DNA of 64,000 nt from Priestia megaterium NBRC 15308 = ATCC 14581 (GTDB lineage: Bacteria; Bacillota; Bacilli; Bacillales; Bacillaceae_H). Of this stretch, positions 16,336 to 25,024 are shown piece after piece. Under the pieces are notes generated by a model that saw only the letters and a program-made list of their open reading frames with translations, did not search any database and was not told the origin of the DNA. The position numbers were made by a program, and so were the translations under genes. The number at the start of each line of letters is the position of its first letter. Position 1 is the first letter of the stretch. The stretch covers positions 868,001-932,000 of the forward strand of contig NZ_CP009920.1 of the NCBI RefSeq assembly GCF_000832985.1, written 5' to 3'.

Positions 16336-17763
16336 ATGAATAAAACCATTATCGTATGGATTCGAAAAGATTTTCGGCTGGTTGATAACCCATCTCTATT
16401 TCACGCAGCTAAAGAAGGAATGGTTGTACCTGTTTATATCCATGATGACTATGAAGAAAGCTCAATGGGAAGTGCAAGTAAATGGTGGCTTCACCATGCG
16501 CTGAATGACTTTAAAAACTCGATCGAAAAAATACAAGGAACGCTGATTGTACAAAAAGGAAACCCTAAAGATGTGTTACAAAAACTACTCCATGAAACGA
16601 ATGCCCAAGATATTTATTGGAATAGACGCTATGAACCACATGTGCTAAAAAGAGATAAAGAGCTTCAAGCTTTTTTTTCAGAGCAACAAATAAATATTCG
16701 CACATTTGAGGGGTTTCTCCTTCATGAACCTTGGAAAATCACAAAAGAAAATGGAGATCCTTATAAAGTGTTTACAGCTTACTATAAAGCTTCTCAAAAA
16801 CATTCCGTATCTTCTGCTGTAAAAAAAGTTACTTCCATACAGGCTTCCTCTAAACCCGTTGAATCTCTTTCAGTCTCAGATCTCGATTTGCTTCCAAGCA
16901 TACCGTGGGATAAAACGATTAAGTCGACGTGGGAAGCTACGGAAAAAGGCGCTATTGATGTGTTCAAAACGTTTTTAAAGAATAAGCTGCTTCATTATGA
17001 AAAAGGACGAGATTTTCCTGCTGAAGCATTAAATTCATGTCTATCTCCTTATTTCGCTGCAGGACAGCTCTCAGCTCGAGTTCTTTATCATTATTTGAGA
17101 ACTAAAGTAGAAAAAGTACGTTCTGATGCTTTTGAACAGCAAGCTGAAATGTTTATTCGTCAACTTATATGGAGAGATTTTGCTTATCAGCTGCTTTATC
17201 ATTTCCCGCACACTACAACTGAACCGCTTAATGAAAAATTCAAGCAATTTCAGTGGGCTGACGGCAATGAAGAGCTTCAAGCTTGGAAAAATGGAAAAAC
17301 CGGCTATCCCCTTGTCGATGCCGGAATGCGGGAGCTGTGGGAAACAGGTTTTATGCACAATCGAGTTCGAATGGTAGCTGCTTCCTTTTTAGTAAAGCAC
17401 CTTTTAATTCATTGGAAACACGGAGCAAATTGGTTTTTTGATACCTTAGTAGACGCAGATTTAGCTAATAACACAATGGGCTGGCAGTGGGTTGCAGGCT
17501 CGGGAGCAGACGCCGCGCCATATTTTCGTATTTTTAATCCAATTACTCAATCAGAAAAATTTGATAGAGAAGGAGAATATATTAAAAAGTGGCTTCCAGA
17601 GCTTAAGCATATTCCTTCTTCTTATATTCATAAACCTTGGGAGGCCCCAGCAGACGTATTAGAAAAAGCAAACGTTACGCTTAATAAAACATATCCGACT
17701 CCAATTGTCGATCATAAAGCAGCTAGAGAGCGAGCGCTAGAGCATTATCAGCCTATCAAATAA
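16336..17763 (+). CDS. phr: Deoxyribodipyrimidine photolyase
   Basis: Photolyase/cryptochrome-family protein of 475 residues. The N-terminal antenna domain starts IIVWIRKDFRLVDNPSLFHA. The C-terminal FAD domain shows FIRQLIWRDFAYQLLYHFP, WKNGKTGYPLVDAGMRELWETGFMHNRVRMVAASFLVK and NNTMGWQWVAGSGADAAPYFRIFNP. It repairs UV-induced cyclobutane pyrimidine dimers using light. The start was chosen because GAAAGGTGG stands seven bases ahead of the second of two adjacent ATGs. It is divergent from the Met-rich gene. A long perfect hairpin overlaps its stop codon. Spores and exposed soil cells would benefit from such repair. Confidence 0.95.
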   Translation: MNKTIIVWIRKDFRLVDNPSLFHAAKEGMVVPVYIHDDYEESSMGSASKWWLHHALNDFKNSIEKIQGTLIVQKGNPKDVLQKLLHETNAQDIYWNRRYEPHVLKRDKELQAFFSEQQINIRTFEGFLLHEPWKITKENGDPYKVFTAYYKASQKHSVSSAVKKVTSIQASSKPVESLSVSDLDLLPSIPWDKTIKSTWEATEKGAIDVFKTFLKNKLLHYEKGRDFPAEALNSCLSPYFAAGQLSARVLYHYLRTKVEKVRSDAFEQQAEMFIRQLIWRDFAYQLLYHFPHTTTEPLNEKFKQFQWADGNEELQAWKNGKTGYPLVDAGMRELWETGFMHNRVRMVAASFLVKHLLIHWKHGANWFFDTLVDADLANNTMGWQWVAGSGADAAPYFRIFNPITQSEKFDREGEYIKKWLPELKHIPSSYIHKPWEAPADVLEKANVTLNKTYPTPIVDHKAARERALEHYQPIK

Positions 17764-17795
17764 GAGGTAAATCACGCCTCTTATTTGATAGGCTG
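17749..17795 (+). terminator. phr terminator overlapping the stop codon
   Basis: Perfect 19-base arms (17749-17767 and 17777-17795) with a 9-base loop, followed by AATTTTTTAA. The left arm encodes the last residues and stop codon of phr. Confidence 0.9.
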
Positions 17796-17941
17796 AATTT
17801 TTTAAATGTTTAAAAATTCCATTTCGCATCTATTTGCAACTAAAAACATGTATTTGAAATCTATTTATAGGGTTTTCAAGCCCAGTTTCCCTCTCTATAG
17901 CACATTTGATTTTTCATATTTTTTCCTATAATTTGAATATA

Positions 17942-17956
17942 TAATAATGATTATAT
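17942..17956 (+). promoter_or_regulatory. PerR/Fur-like palindrome before the histidine kinase
   Basis: TAATAATGATTATAT matches the PerR consensus 7-1-7 at 13 of 15 positions and Fur at 12 of 15. It lies 46 bases before the kinase start codon, in an AT-rich region where such palindromes can arise by chance. Confidence 0.35.
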
Positions 17957-18002
17957 ATGCTTGAGAACTCTCTCATTGCATAGATCTGATTGGAGTGATT
18001 CG

Positions 18003-19208
18003 ATGCCCGTTTGTCCTTCTTGTAACTATAAGGAAGACTATAATTTTTGCAGAATGTGCGGCACTCAAGTTCGGCACACCTTCACGAACCAAGAAGATCA
18101 GCTTTTTTATCCATTAAAAGATCGAATCATGACGGATGACAATGAACCAAAGCATCAAGCTATTTTATCTCATACCCATGATTTAGTATGTGCTATTACT
18201 GGAGATGGCATTTATGAATACGCTTCTCCTTCTTACGCTAAAACTTTAGGCGTTTATCCTGATGAGCTTATTGGACAACATGTGCTTATCAATGCGTATC
18301 CTGAAGACAAACACCTAATCTCGACTATTTTAGCTAACATGAGCAAAACAAAAGATGCCTCCACATTTGAATACCGAAAGTTTCACGTGAATGGCACCAT
18401 CGTTTTATTAGAATGTAAAGGCGCTCCAATTATCACATCCACTGGAGAAATCGAAGGGTTTGTATTTGTCTCACGAGACGTAACAGAAAAAAGACAAGCA
18501 GAGAAAAAGATCCGAAATTCAGAAAAACTTTCTGTCATTGGTCACCTTGCTGCAAGTATCGCACACGAGGTTAGAAATCCTTTGACAACCATTAAAGGGT
18601 TTATACAACTGTTCAGTGAGACACAGCAGCCGAAAAAAACAATGATTTATCGAGATCTCATTCAGCATGAGCTCTCGCAAATTGAACATATTATCGCAGA
18701 ATTTATGAGTTTAGCTAAACGAGAGTACGCATATACAGAAAGCCTTGTTATGACAGACTTGCTAGATGAGGTATTAAAGCAATTTGAACCGGTTACTGGA
18801 GTCAAAAATATCCACATCATTCGCCATTATCCAAAAGAACATCCCCTGCTCATTAGTGGGCAAAAAACACAGCTAACCCAAGCATTTATTCATATTATAC
18901 AAAATGCCATTGATTCGATGGAAAGTGGCGGCAAGCTGACTGTATCGATTAAAAAAGCAGCTAGAGAAACGCTATGTATTGTGATAAAAGATAGCGGATG
19001 TGGAATTGACTCAAAGCGTATCTCTCATATAGGAGAGCCTTTTTATACAACAAAAGAACGAGGAGTAGGCCTGGGACTAACCATTTGTAACAAAATTATT
19101 AATGAGCATAATGGTTTTTTTCACGTATCAAGCGAAGAAAATGACGGCACAAGCATTACCATTACCCTGCCTATGAAAACGCCTGAACTTTATGTGGTAG
19201 AAGTGTAA
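18003..19208 (+). CDS. Zinc-ribbon PAS sensor histidine kinase
   Basis: 401 residues from the ATG after TTGGAGTGATTCG. Domains in order are a four-cysteine zinc ribbon (CPSCNYKEDYNFCRMCG, residues 3-20), a PAS domain (about 50-165), a HisKA helix pair with the phosphorylated histidine in SIAHEVRNPLTTIKGFIQLF, and a HATPase domain (QAFIHIIQNAIDSM, DSGCGIDSKRISHIGEPFYTTK, GVGLGLTICNKII). There is no membrane segment, so it senses an internal signal. The kinase half resembles the sporulation kinases KinA/KinE. No response regulator gene is adjacent, which fits a phosphorelay orphan kinase. The metal ribbon is an unusual addition. Confidence 0.9.
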   Translation: MPVCPSCNYKEDYNFCRMCGTQVRHTFTNQEDQLFYPLKDRIMTDDNEPKHQAILSHTHDLVCAITGDGIYEYASPSYAKTLGVYPDELIGQHVLINAYPEDKHLISTILANMSKTKDASTFEYRKFHVNGTIVLLECKGAPIITSTGEIEGFVFVSRDVTEKRQAEKKIRNSEKLSVIGHLAASIAHEVRNPLTTIKGFIQLFSETQQPKKTMIYRDLIQHELSQIEHIIAEFMSLAKREYAYTESLVMTDLLDEVLKQFEPVTGVKNIHIIRHYPKEHPLLISGQKTQLTQAFIHIIQNAIDSMESGGKLTVSIKKAARETLCIVIKDSGCGIDSKRISHIGEPFYTTKERGVGLGLTICNKIINEHNGFFHVSSEENDGTSITITLPMKTPELYVVEV

Positions 19209-19210
19209 AA

Positions 19211-19239
19211 GAAGCCATCTGAGTAAATCAGATGGCTTC
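19211..19239. terminator. Bidirectional terminator, kinase/ydjM
   Basis: Eleven-base perfect arms (GAAGCCATCTG/CAGATGGCTTC) between convergent genes, with A-rich and T-rich flanks on both sides. Confidence 0.85.
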
Positions 19240-19244
19240 TTTCT

Positions 19245-19739
19245 TTAAAACAGCTGGGTGTACAGCTGATACTTATAAAGCATATAAAAACTTCCTATCA
19301 CTGCCAGGTAAAAGATGAGAGTCTCTGCTCCACCACCTGTTTCATATGTTAAAGGAGGCTTAAACTTCTTCTTGCTAAGAGGAGAGAAAAAAGGTACCCC
19401 TCGTTTAGAAAAGAAATCTCCAAGAATATGAAAAGCGTATCCATAGGCTATCCCTAATGTAAAATCGTTGTTATACATCGTATGTAAATAAAAAATAAGT
19501 CCACTTGCAAGAATAGAATGCGTAATACCTCGGTGTCCAAAAATAGATTTAATGACTTTTGCGAGACCAAGAGATCTTCTACCAATATATGAATTTGGTT
19601 CATCAATATCAGGAAGCAGCGCTCCAATCGCAATGCCTACAACATAAGGAAATGTAAACGAAGCGTCTCCTGTTATAGCCACACCGGCACCGGCAGCAAT
19701 CGATGTTGCAATATGTGTGTGATATCTCAAATATGCCAC
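19245..19739 (-). CDS. ydjM: YdjM-type SOS-regulated membrane hydrolase
   Basis: A 164-residue membrane protein of the YdjM family (putative metal-dependent hydrolases). It shows HTHIATSIAAGAGVA, GALLPDIDEPNSYIGRR and FGHRGITHS, whose His/Asp residues form the presumed metal site, plus three or four membrane segments. E. coli YdjM is LexA-controlled, and here an SOS box lies upstream at 19782-19795, matching that regulation. It was named by similarity to that family; the enzymatic reaction is unknown. Confidence 0.88.
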   Translation of the reverse strand: MAYLRYHTHIATSIAAGAGVAITGDASFTFPYVVGIAIGALLPDIDEPNSYIGRRSLGLAKVIKSIFGHRGITHSILASGLIFYLHTMYNNDFTLGIAYGYAFHILGDFFSKRGVPFFSPLSKKKFKPPLTYETGGGAETLIFYLAVIGSFYMLYKYQLYTQLF

Positions 19740-19781
19740 CTTCTTTCTTTTTCAACTTAAGGCAAGCACCGTGACCAAAAT

Positions 19782-19795
19782 CATACATATGTTCG
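19782..19795 (-). promoter_or_regulatory. SOS (LexA) box upstream of ydjM
   Basis: The minus-strand sequence CGAACATATGTATG differs at one position from the Bacillus pattern CGAAC-N4-GTTYG. It lies 43 bases ahead of the ydjM start. Confidence 0.7.
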
Positions 19796-19846
19796 CCCAA
19801 CGTTAACTATAAGTGAAGGTGGTAAAAATGTCAAAATAATCTATAG

Positions 19847-20014
19847 TTACGTAAACTGCAGACCGACTAACCCGATAAGCATCACAAGAAAACTAATAAG
19901 AGTACCCTTTCCATTTTTCTTTGCTCTTCCATCTTTTTTGACAATGGAATAAATCCACGTACTCGAATACACGGCGAATCCAAGAAAACCAAATAACGTG
20001 ATATATGTAAACAT
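19847..20014 (-). CDS. Small two-TM membrane protein
   Basis: 55 residues from the ATG at 20014, which follows AAAGGAGTTTCGGC; an upstream extension in frame has no ribosome site. A first hydrophobic segment (YITLFGFLGFAVYSSTWIYSIV) and a second (TLISFLVMLIGLVGLQF) are separated by a basic loop KKDGRAKKNGKG, so both termini probably face outward. I recognise no family. It stands alone between ydjM and a divergent small gene. Confidence 0.7.
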   Translation of the reverse strand: MFTYITLFGFLGFAVYSSTWIYSIVKKDGRAKKNGKGTLISFLVMLIGLVGLQFT

Positions 20015-20138
20015 GCCGAAACTCCTTTGCTTGTCATTACTATTAACTATACGAGATTTTATAAAAAAAAACAAAGTAGTATGACGGCTTGTTTAATATC
20101 TCTTTCTTTTTCTTATACTAAAAAGAGGAGGGATGGCT

Positions 20139-20381
20139 ATGCACCAAAAGCAGTTGGAAGATATATTTGACTTTTATGGACTGAGCGAGGTTTATCGAGG
20201 CAAATTTGAAGATGTTGAACACCACTGGTTATTTAAAGACGCCGAGCCAACTATACTAGAAGATTTTTTTAATTCTCACGATTGCGAAGACCTTGAATGC
20301 TGTACTCTAGAAGAATTTTGTTTTTTATTCATGAATTTTCAATCAATCCATGCACAAATTCCCCACGTGTACTATTACTAA
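20139..20381 (+). CDS. Small acidic hypothetical protein
   Basis: 80 residues, rich in Glu/Asp/Phe and with four cysteines, including HDCEDLECCTLEEFCF. The ATG at 20139 sits eight bases after AGAGGAGG; the ATG six bases upstream is too close to that site. There is no membrane segment or signal peptide and no recognised family. Its own terminator is shared with convergent gabD. Confidence 0.7.
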   Translation: MHQKQLEDIFDFYGLSEVYRGKFEDVEHHWLFKDAEPTILEDFFNSHDCEDLECCTLEEFCFLFMNFQSIHAQIPHVYYY

Positions 20382-20416
20382 AAAAGTGATTTCGCAGGAA
20401 AGCGAAATCACTTTTT
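20381..20416. terminator. Bidirectional terminator before gabD end
   Basis: Perfect arms AAAAAGTGATTTCGC and GCGAAATCACTTTTT around a 6-base loop lie between convergent genes. The left arm starts at the last base of the small acidic gene's stop codon. Confidence 0.9.
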
Positions 20417-20417
20417 A

Positions 20418-21842
20418 TTAAAAGCCTAAAGAAATATATTTTACTTCCAAATATTCTTCAATTCCGTAATGTCCGCCTTCACGTCCAAGTCCACTTTCTT
20501 TAAAGCCGCCAAACGGCGCTTGTGGTGTAGAAGGTAGTCCATCATTTAACCCTACAATACCATATTCTAAAGCTTCAGCAATACGAATAGCTTCTGAAAT
20601 ATTTTCAGTGAACACATAGGCTGCTAATCCGTAAGGAGAGTTATTTGCACGGCGAATAACTTCTTCTTCTGTTTGATACGTCGCAATTGGAGCAATTGGT
20701 CCGAATGTTTCTTCGTACATACAAAGCATGTCGTCCGTTGCACCATCTACAACCGTAGGCTCAACAAAAAGCCCGCTTCCCTCTTCGCGTACAGCCCCTC
20801 CAGTTAAGACATTTCCACCCTTTGCTACAACATCATCTAAGTGGCGCTTTACTTTTTCTAACGCTTTTTCATCGATTAAAGGTCCGATATCCGTACCTTC
20901 TTCTAAACCGTTTCCGACTTTCAGCTGACTAACAGCCGCTGCAAACTGCTCTGCGAACGGTTTAGCAATAGACTCGTGCACGTAGATGCGGTTTGTACAT
21001 ACGCATGTTTGACCAGCGTTACGGAATTTAGAAGCAATTGCATTTGTTACTGCTTTGTCTAAATCAGCATTTGCTGTTACGATAAACGGAGCGTGTCCGC
21101 CTAACTCTAAAGACACTTTTTTAACCGTATCAGCTGCTCCGCGCATTAACAGTTTACCTACTTCTGTAGAGCCCGTAAACGATAGTTTACGTACGCGTCC
21201 ATCTTGAAGCCACGCTTCTCCAATCGCTTTTGCATCTCCCGTAACTACATTAATTACGCCTTTTGGAATACCCGCTTCTTGTGCAAGCTCTGCTAGTCGA
21301 AGAGCCGTTAGTGGCGTTTGTTCTGCGGGTTTAATAACCGCTGTACATCCAGCTGCTAAAGCTGGGGCTACTTTACGCGTAATCATAGCTGCCGGGAAGT
21401 TCCAAGGTGTAATAGCTGCCATGACTCCCACAGGCTGCTTATGAGCAAATAATCGTTTATTAGGAGAAGAAGCTGGAATTGTTTCTCCGTAAATGCGTTT
21501 GCCTTCTTCTGCGTACCATGAAACAAATCCGTTGGCATAGCCAATTTCACCTTTTGCTTCTTTAAGAGGCTTACCTTGCTCAACTGTCATTATTTCAGCA
21601 AGTTCATCCGTGTGTTCTTCGATCAGCTGATGCCATTTAAATAATAATTTACCGCGCTCTTCTGCTGTTTTTTTAGACCATGTTTGAAACGCTTCATAGG
21701 CAGCATCTGCTGCTAGCTTTGCTTCTTTTTCTCCACCTTTTGCAACAGCAGCCACTACTTCATTTGTTGCTGGATTTACCACTTCATATGTATCATTTGC
21801 TGAAACAAATTCTCCGTTAATATATAAGTTTGCTTGCTTCAT
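20418..21842 (-). CDS. gabD: Succinate-semialdehyde dehydrogenase
   Basis: A 474-residue aldehyde dehydrogenase. Marks are ITPWNFPAAMITRKVAPALAAGCT, SFTGSTEVGKLLM, the glutamate in SLELGGHAPFIV and the catalytic cysteine in FRNAGQTCVCTNRIYV. GabD oxidises succinate semialdehyde to succinate, the second step of GABA use after GabT. It follows the sigma-54 activator gene by 31 bases and lies in the same direction as gabT, so it belongs to the gab module. NADP preference is typical of GabD but cannot be settled by eye. Confidence 0.93.
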   Translation of the reverse strand: MKQANLYINGEFVSANDTYEVVNPATNEVVAAVAKGGEKEAKLAADAAYEAFQTWSKKTAEERGKLLFKWHQLIEEHTDELAEIMTVEQGKPLKEAKGEIGYANGFVSWYAEEGKRIYGETIPASSPNKRLFAHKQPVGVMAAITPWNFPAAMITRKVAPALAAGCTAVIKPAEQTPLTALRLAELAQEAGIPKGVINVVTGDAKAIGEAWLQDGRVRKLSFTGSTEVGKLLMRGAADTVKKVSLELGGHAPFIVTANADLDKAVTNAIASKFRNAGQTCVCTNRIYVHESIAKPFAEQFAAAVSQLKVGNGLEEGTDIGPLIDEKALEKVKRHLDDVVAKGGNVLTGGAVREEGSGLFVEPTVVDGATDDMLCMYEETFGPIAPIATYQTEEEVIRRANNSPYGLAAYVFTENISEAIRIAEALEYGIVGLNDGLPSTPQAPFGGFKESGLGREGGHYGIEEYLEVKYISLGF

Positions 21843-21873
21843 ATTTCTTCACTCCCTGCTTAAATTTATCTAC

Positions 21874-23244
21874 TCAATATTCTGTGCTGTCCGAAACGTA
21901 CTTTCGAATTTTACGACTGGCTTGCGATTGGCTAATACCAAGCTGTTCTGCTACTTTGTAAGACGACCTATGCTGTTCAAACGCCTTGATGACCATTTCT
22001 TTTTCCACATGTTCAATCATTTCAGGAAGCGTATGCACAGGTGGGTCGATAGCAAACTCTTTTGCAAATGGCAAGTCTTTAAGCGTAATCATTTCTTCTC
22101 CTGTAACAACCAGGCGCTCAATGATATTTTCCACTTCGCGAACGTTTCCTTTCCATTCCTGTCCTAAAAATGCATCTAATGCCTTTGGTGATAAGCGTAC
22201 ATTACGTTCATATACCGTATTAAAATGATGAAGAAACTGATAGACAAGAGGCAGAATATCTTCTTTTCGCTCTCGTAAAGGTGGAATCGTAATTGGCACC
22301 ACGTTAAGTCGATAGTACAAATCACGTCTAAACTTTCCTTCTTCGACCATTTGTTCTAGATTTTGATTCGTAGCAGCAATAATTCGTACGTCTATTGATA
22401 CTGCTCTTGTTGAACCCACGGGACGAATTGTACGGTCTTGCAGCACATGGAGCAACTTACTTTGTGCTGAAAGAGAAAGTTCACCAATCTCATCTAGAAA
22501 AAGCGTGCCTTCGTTCGAAAGCTCAATGATCCCTTTTTTCCCTTCTCGAAATGCTCCAGTGAACGTACCGCCTTCATAGCCAAATAGCTCTGATTCAATA
22601 AGCTGTTCAGGAAGCGCTGCACAATTAAGCTCATGATACGGCTGCTGTTTTCTTGTACTAAGCTGGTGAAGCAGTTTTGCCACTCTGCTTTTTCCTACCC
22701 CTGTTTCTCCAAGTAAAAGAACGGTTGTATTTACAGAAGCAACTCGTTGAATGGTTGAAAAAACTTTTTTCATCGCTTCACTTTTTGTCACGATGCCTTC
22801 TAAATCCACGGCTTCGTTTAACTCTTTTTTATAGTTTTCAAGCTGTTCTTCCATCTCTTCTACTTTTCGTTTTAATTCCATTAAGTCTGTGAGATCCCGA
22901 GAATAGCTAATAACGCTTTTTAAATGCCCGTCGTTTGTAAATACCGGCCTTGTCCGCACATGAAGATACCGGCCGGAGTTTGTTTTTTGAACCAATTCAA
23001 TTGCTTGATTAGATTCAATCACTTTTAGCGTGGCCGAAGGATAAAAAATCCCCATTTCCTGCAGTTCTTTTACGTGCTTTCCAATAAAATCTTCCACTTT
23101 CAAAGCATAGTTTTTTTCACACTCTGAATTTACAACTAACACATATCCATTTGCATCAGTTACAAAGATTTCATCAAATGATGACTCAAATATATCGTAA
23201 AGTTCGTCGTTAATTTGCTGAATATGCTTTTTATGAATGGTCAT
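21874..23244 (-). CDS. Sigma-54-dependent activator of the gab genes
   Basis: 456 residues from the ATG after AAAAGGTGATTCAA. An N-terminal PAS domain (about 10-115) is followed by a coiled-coil linker (LKRKVEEMEEQLENYKKEL), then a sigma-54 AAA+ domain with Walker A GETGVGKS and Walker B GTLFLDEIGE. A C-terminal Fis-type helix-turn-helix ends the protein (VAEQLGISQSQASRKIRKY). The sigma-54 contact loop reads GTFTGA instead of the common GAFTGA. Position between gabT and gabD, plus the -24/-12 promoter and distant inverted repeat before gabT, indicate that it activates the gab genes, as described for Bacillus cereus-group GabR. B. subtilis GabR is a different (MocR-type) protein. Confidence 0.9.
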   Translation of the reverse strand: MTIHKKHIQQINDELYDIFESSFDEIFVTDANGYVLVVNSECEKNYALKVEDFIGKHVKELQEMGIFYPSATLKVIESNQAIELVQKTNSGRYLHVRTRPVFTNDGHLKSVISYSRDLTDLMELKRKVEEMEEQLENYKKELNEAVDLEGIVTKSEAMKKVFSTIQRVASVNTTVLLLGETGVGKSRVAKLLHQLSTRKQQPYHELNCAALPEQLIESELFGYEGGTFTGAFREGKKGIIELSNEGTLFLDEIGELSLSAQSKLLHVLQDRTIRPVGSTRAVSIDVRIIAATNQNLEQMVEEGKFRRDLYYRLNVVPITIPPLRERKEDILPLVYQFLHHFNTVYERNVRLSPKALDAFLGQEWKGNVREVENIIERLVVTGEEMITLKDLPFAKEFAIDPPVHTLPEMIEHVEKEMVIKAFEQHRSSYKVAEQLGISQSQASRKIRKYVSDSTEY

Positions 23245-23351
23245 TTGAATCACCTTTTCGTCAAAAAATAATTATTATTTTATTTTATCAGAAAATGAAA
23301 AATCTATAAATAGAGTGTCCAAACATACCTATTCTTTGCGATTCATGAAGA

Positions 23352-23379
23352 ATGAGTGAAGAGTTCTCTCTTCACTCAT
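23352..23379 (-). terminator. Hairpin after gabT
   Basis: Twelve-base perfect arms (ATGAGTGAAGAG/CTCTTCACTCAT) around a 4-base loop. The T-tract after it is weak (TCTTC), so read-through into the regulator gene is possible. Confidence 0.7.
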
Positions 23380-23392
23380 GTCTCAATTTCAC

Positions 23393-24748
23393 TTACACTT
23401 CAACCGTTTGCTGTACGCTTGCTTCTAGTGCTGCTTCAAAAATAGCTAAGCCTTCTTCCAGCTGCTCATCTGTAATAACAATCGGCATTAAGATACGAAG
23501 AACGTTTCCAAATACTCCTGCGCTAAGCAGTAATAATCCACGTTTGTTTGCTTCTTTTACGATACGCTGTGTGAGCTCTTTGTCTGCTTCTTTTGTTTCA
23601 CGGTCTTTCACAAGCTCAATCGCAGACATTGCTCCTAATCCGCGGATATCACCGATACAGTCATATTTTTCTGCTAGTTTTTCAAATCGTGATGTTACCA
23701 CTTTTCCAAGGTACTCACCGCGTTCGTTTAGCTTTTCTTCTTCAATGATATCAAGTACAGCTAAAGCTGCTTCACATCCAAGAGGACTTCCGCAATACGT
23801 TCCGCCAAGCTCACCAGGATTAGATTCATCCATGATTTCAGCACGGCCAATGACACCGCTGATTGGTACGCCAGCTCCTAATGATTTTGATACCGTAATT
23901 AAATCAGGCTCAACGTCAAAATGTTCAATACCGAAGTAGCGGCCTGTACGTGCAAATCCTGCTTGAATTTCATCTGATACAAATAAAATTCCGTGCTCTT
24001 TACATAATTGATACACTTCTTGCACAAAGCGTTTACCTGGAACAATGAAACCACCTTCGCCTTGAATCGGCTCCATTACAACAGCTGCAATCGTTTCCGG
24101 TGCTACTTCTGTATTTAAGAAGTTTTTGAATTCTGTAATCATGAAATCTTCGTATGCTTCAACTGATAACCCTTGTGGACGGCGATACTCATAAGGATAT
24201 GGAGCTTTGTATACTTCAGGAGCAAACGGTCCAAATTCATATTTATATGGTTTTACTTTACTTGTCATTGTCATTGTCATTAATGTACGGCCATGGAAAC
24301 CGCGGTTAAAGGAAATAATTCCTTGGCGCTTTGTATATTTACGAGCAATTTTCACTGCGTTTTCTACAGCTTCTGCTCCGCTATTTAAAAGTAATACTTT
24401 CTTGTCAAATTCACCCGGTGCAATTGCTGCTAATCTTTCTGCAAGCTCTACGTATGACTCATACATCATTACGTTAAATCCCGTGTGAATAAAACGGTCT
24501 ACTTGTTTGTGAAGCGCTTCTTTTACTTTTGGATGACTGTGCCCTACATTGATTGTGCCAATTGCGCCTACGAAATCAATAAACGTATTGCCATCGACAT
24601 CTTTAACGATCGCCCCTTCAGCCGTATCAGCAAATGTCGGAATGCCATAACTTACACCTTTCGGAATGGCACGGTGTCTTCTATCTAATAATTGCTTTGC
24701 ATTTTCTCCCGGTAAATTTGTTGCTACTTTGCTAAAAGTTTGACTCAT
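23393..24748 (-). CDS. gabT: 4-aminobutyrate aminotransferase
   Basis: A 451-residue class III aminotransferase. It shows FVGAIGTINVGHSHPKV, LLNSGAEAVENAVKIARK, FNRGFHGRTLMTMTMTSK, SDEIQAGFARTGRYFGIEHF and the PLP lysine in LITVSKSLGAGVPISGV. It converts GABA and 2-oxoglutarate to succinate semialdehyde and glutamate. A consensus sigma-54 promoter and a 36-bp inverted repeat stand upstream. The hairpin after it separates it partly from the activator and gabD genes. Assignment as GabT rather than ornithine aminotransferase follows from the gabD neighbour. Confidence 0.93.
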   Translation of the reverse strand: MSQTFSKVATNLPGENAKQLLDRRHRAIPKGVSYGIPTFADTAEGAIVKDVDGNTFIDFVGAIGTINVGHSHPKVKEALHKQVDRFIHTGFNVMMYESYVELAERLAAIAPGEFDKKVLLLNSGAEAVENAVKIARKYTKRQGIISFNRGFHGRTLMTMTMTSKVKPYKYEFGPFAPEVYKAPYPYEYRRPQGLSVEAYEDFMITEFKNFLNTEVAPETIAAVVMEPIQGEGGFIVPGKRFVQEVYQLCKEHGILFVSDEIQAGFARTGRYFGIEHFDVEPDLITVSKSLGAGVPISGVIGRAEIMDESNPGELGGTYCGSPLGCEAALAVLDIIEEEKLNERGEYLGKVVTSRFEKLAEKYDCIGDIRGLGAMSAIELVKDRETKEADKELTQRIVKEANKRGLLLLSAGVFGNVLRILMPIVITDEQLEEGLAIFEAALEASVQQTVEV

Positions 24749-24790
24749 TTTTTATCTTCCTCTCATATTAAATAATTCTTCAATTAGTTT

Positions 24791-24810
24791 ATATGCAAAA
24801 AACGTGCCAA
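24791..24810 (-). promoter_or_regulatory. Sigma-54 (-24/-12) promoter of gabT
   Basis: The minus strand reads TTGGCACGTTTTTTGCATAT, which fits TGGCAC-N5-TTGCA exactly. It lies 43 bases ahead of the gabT start codon. Confidence 0.92.
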
Positions 24811-24861
24811 CTTTTAAAAAGCTGAAAAATAAGCATTTTTAGATAATTCTAACGATATTTT

Positions 24862-24897
24862 ACTCATCAATAAGTCTATATAAACTTATTGATGAGT
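24862..24897. promoter_or_regulatory. Inverted-repeat activator site upstream of gabT
   Basis: Perfect 14-base arms (ACTCATCAATAAGT/ACTTATTGATGAGT) around an 8-base spacer, about 55 bases upstream of the -24 element. Size and placement suit an upstream activating sequence for the neighbouring sigma-54 activator. Confidence 0.8.
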
Positions 24898-25024
24898 CAA
24901 TAAAGACTTTCCTCTCGCATAAAGTACAGGAATTTTATATTGCCATAAAAGGAACAAGGCTTTTATAATAAATGTATAAATATAGTAATGTTAGGATTGA
25001 CCTCTTTATAAAGGAGTGAAAAAT

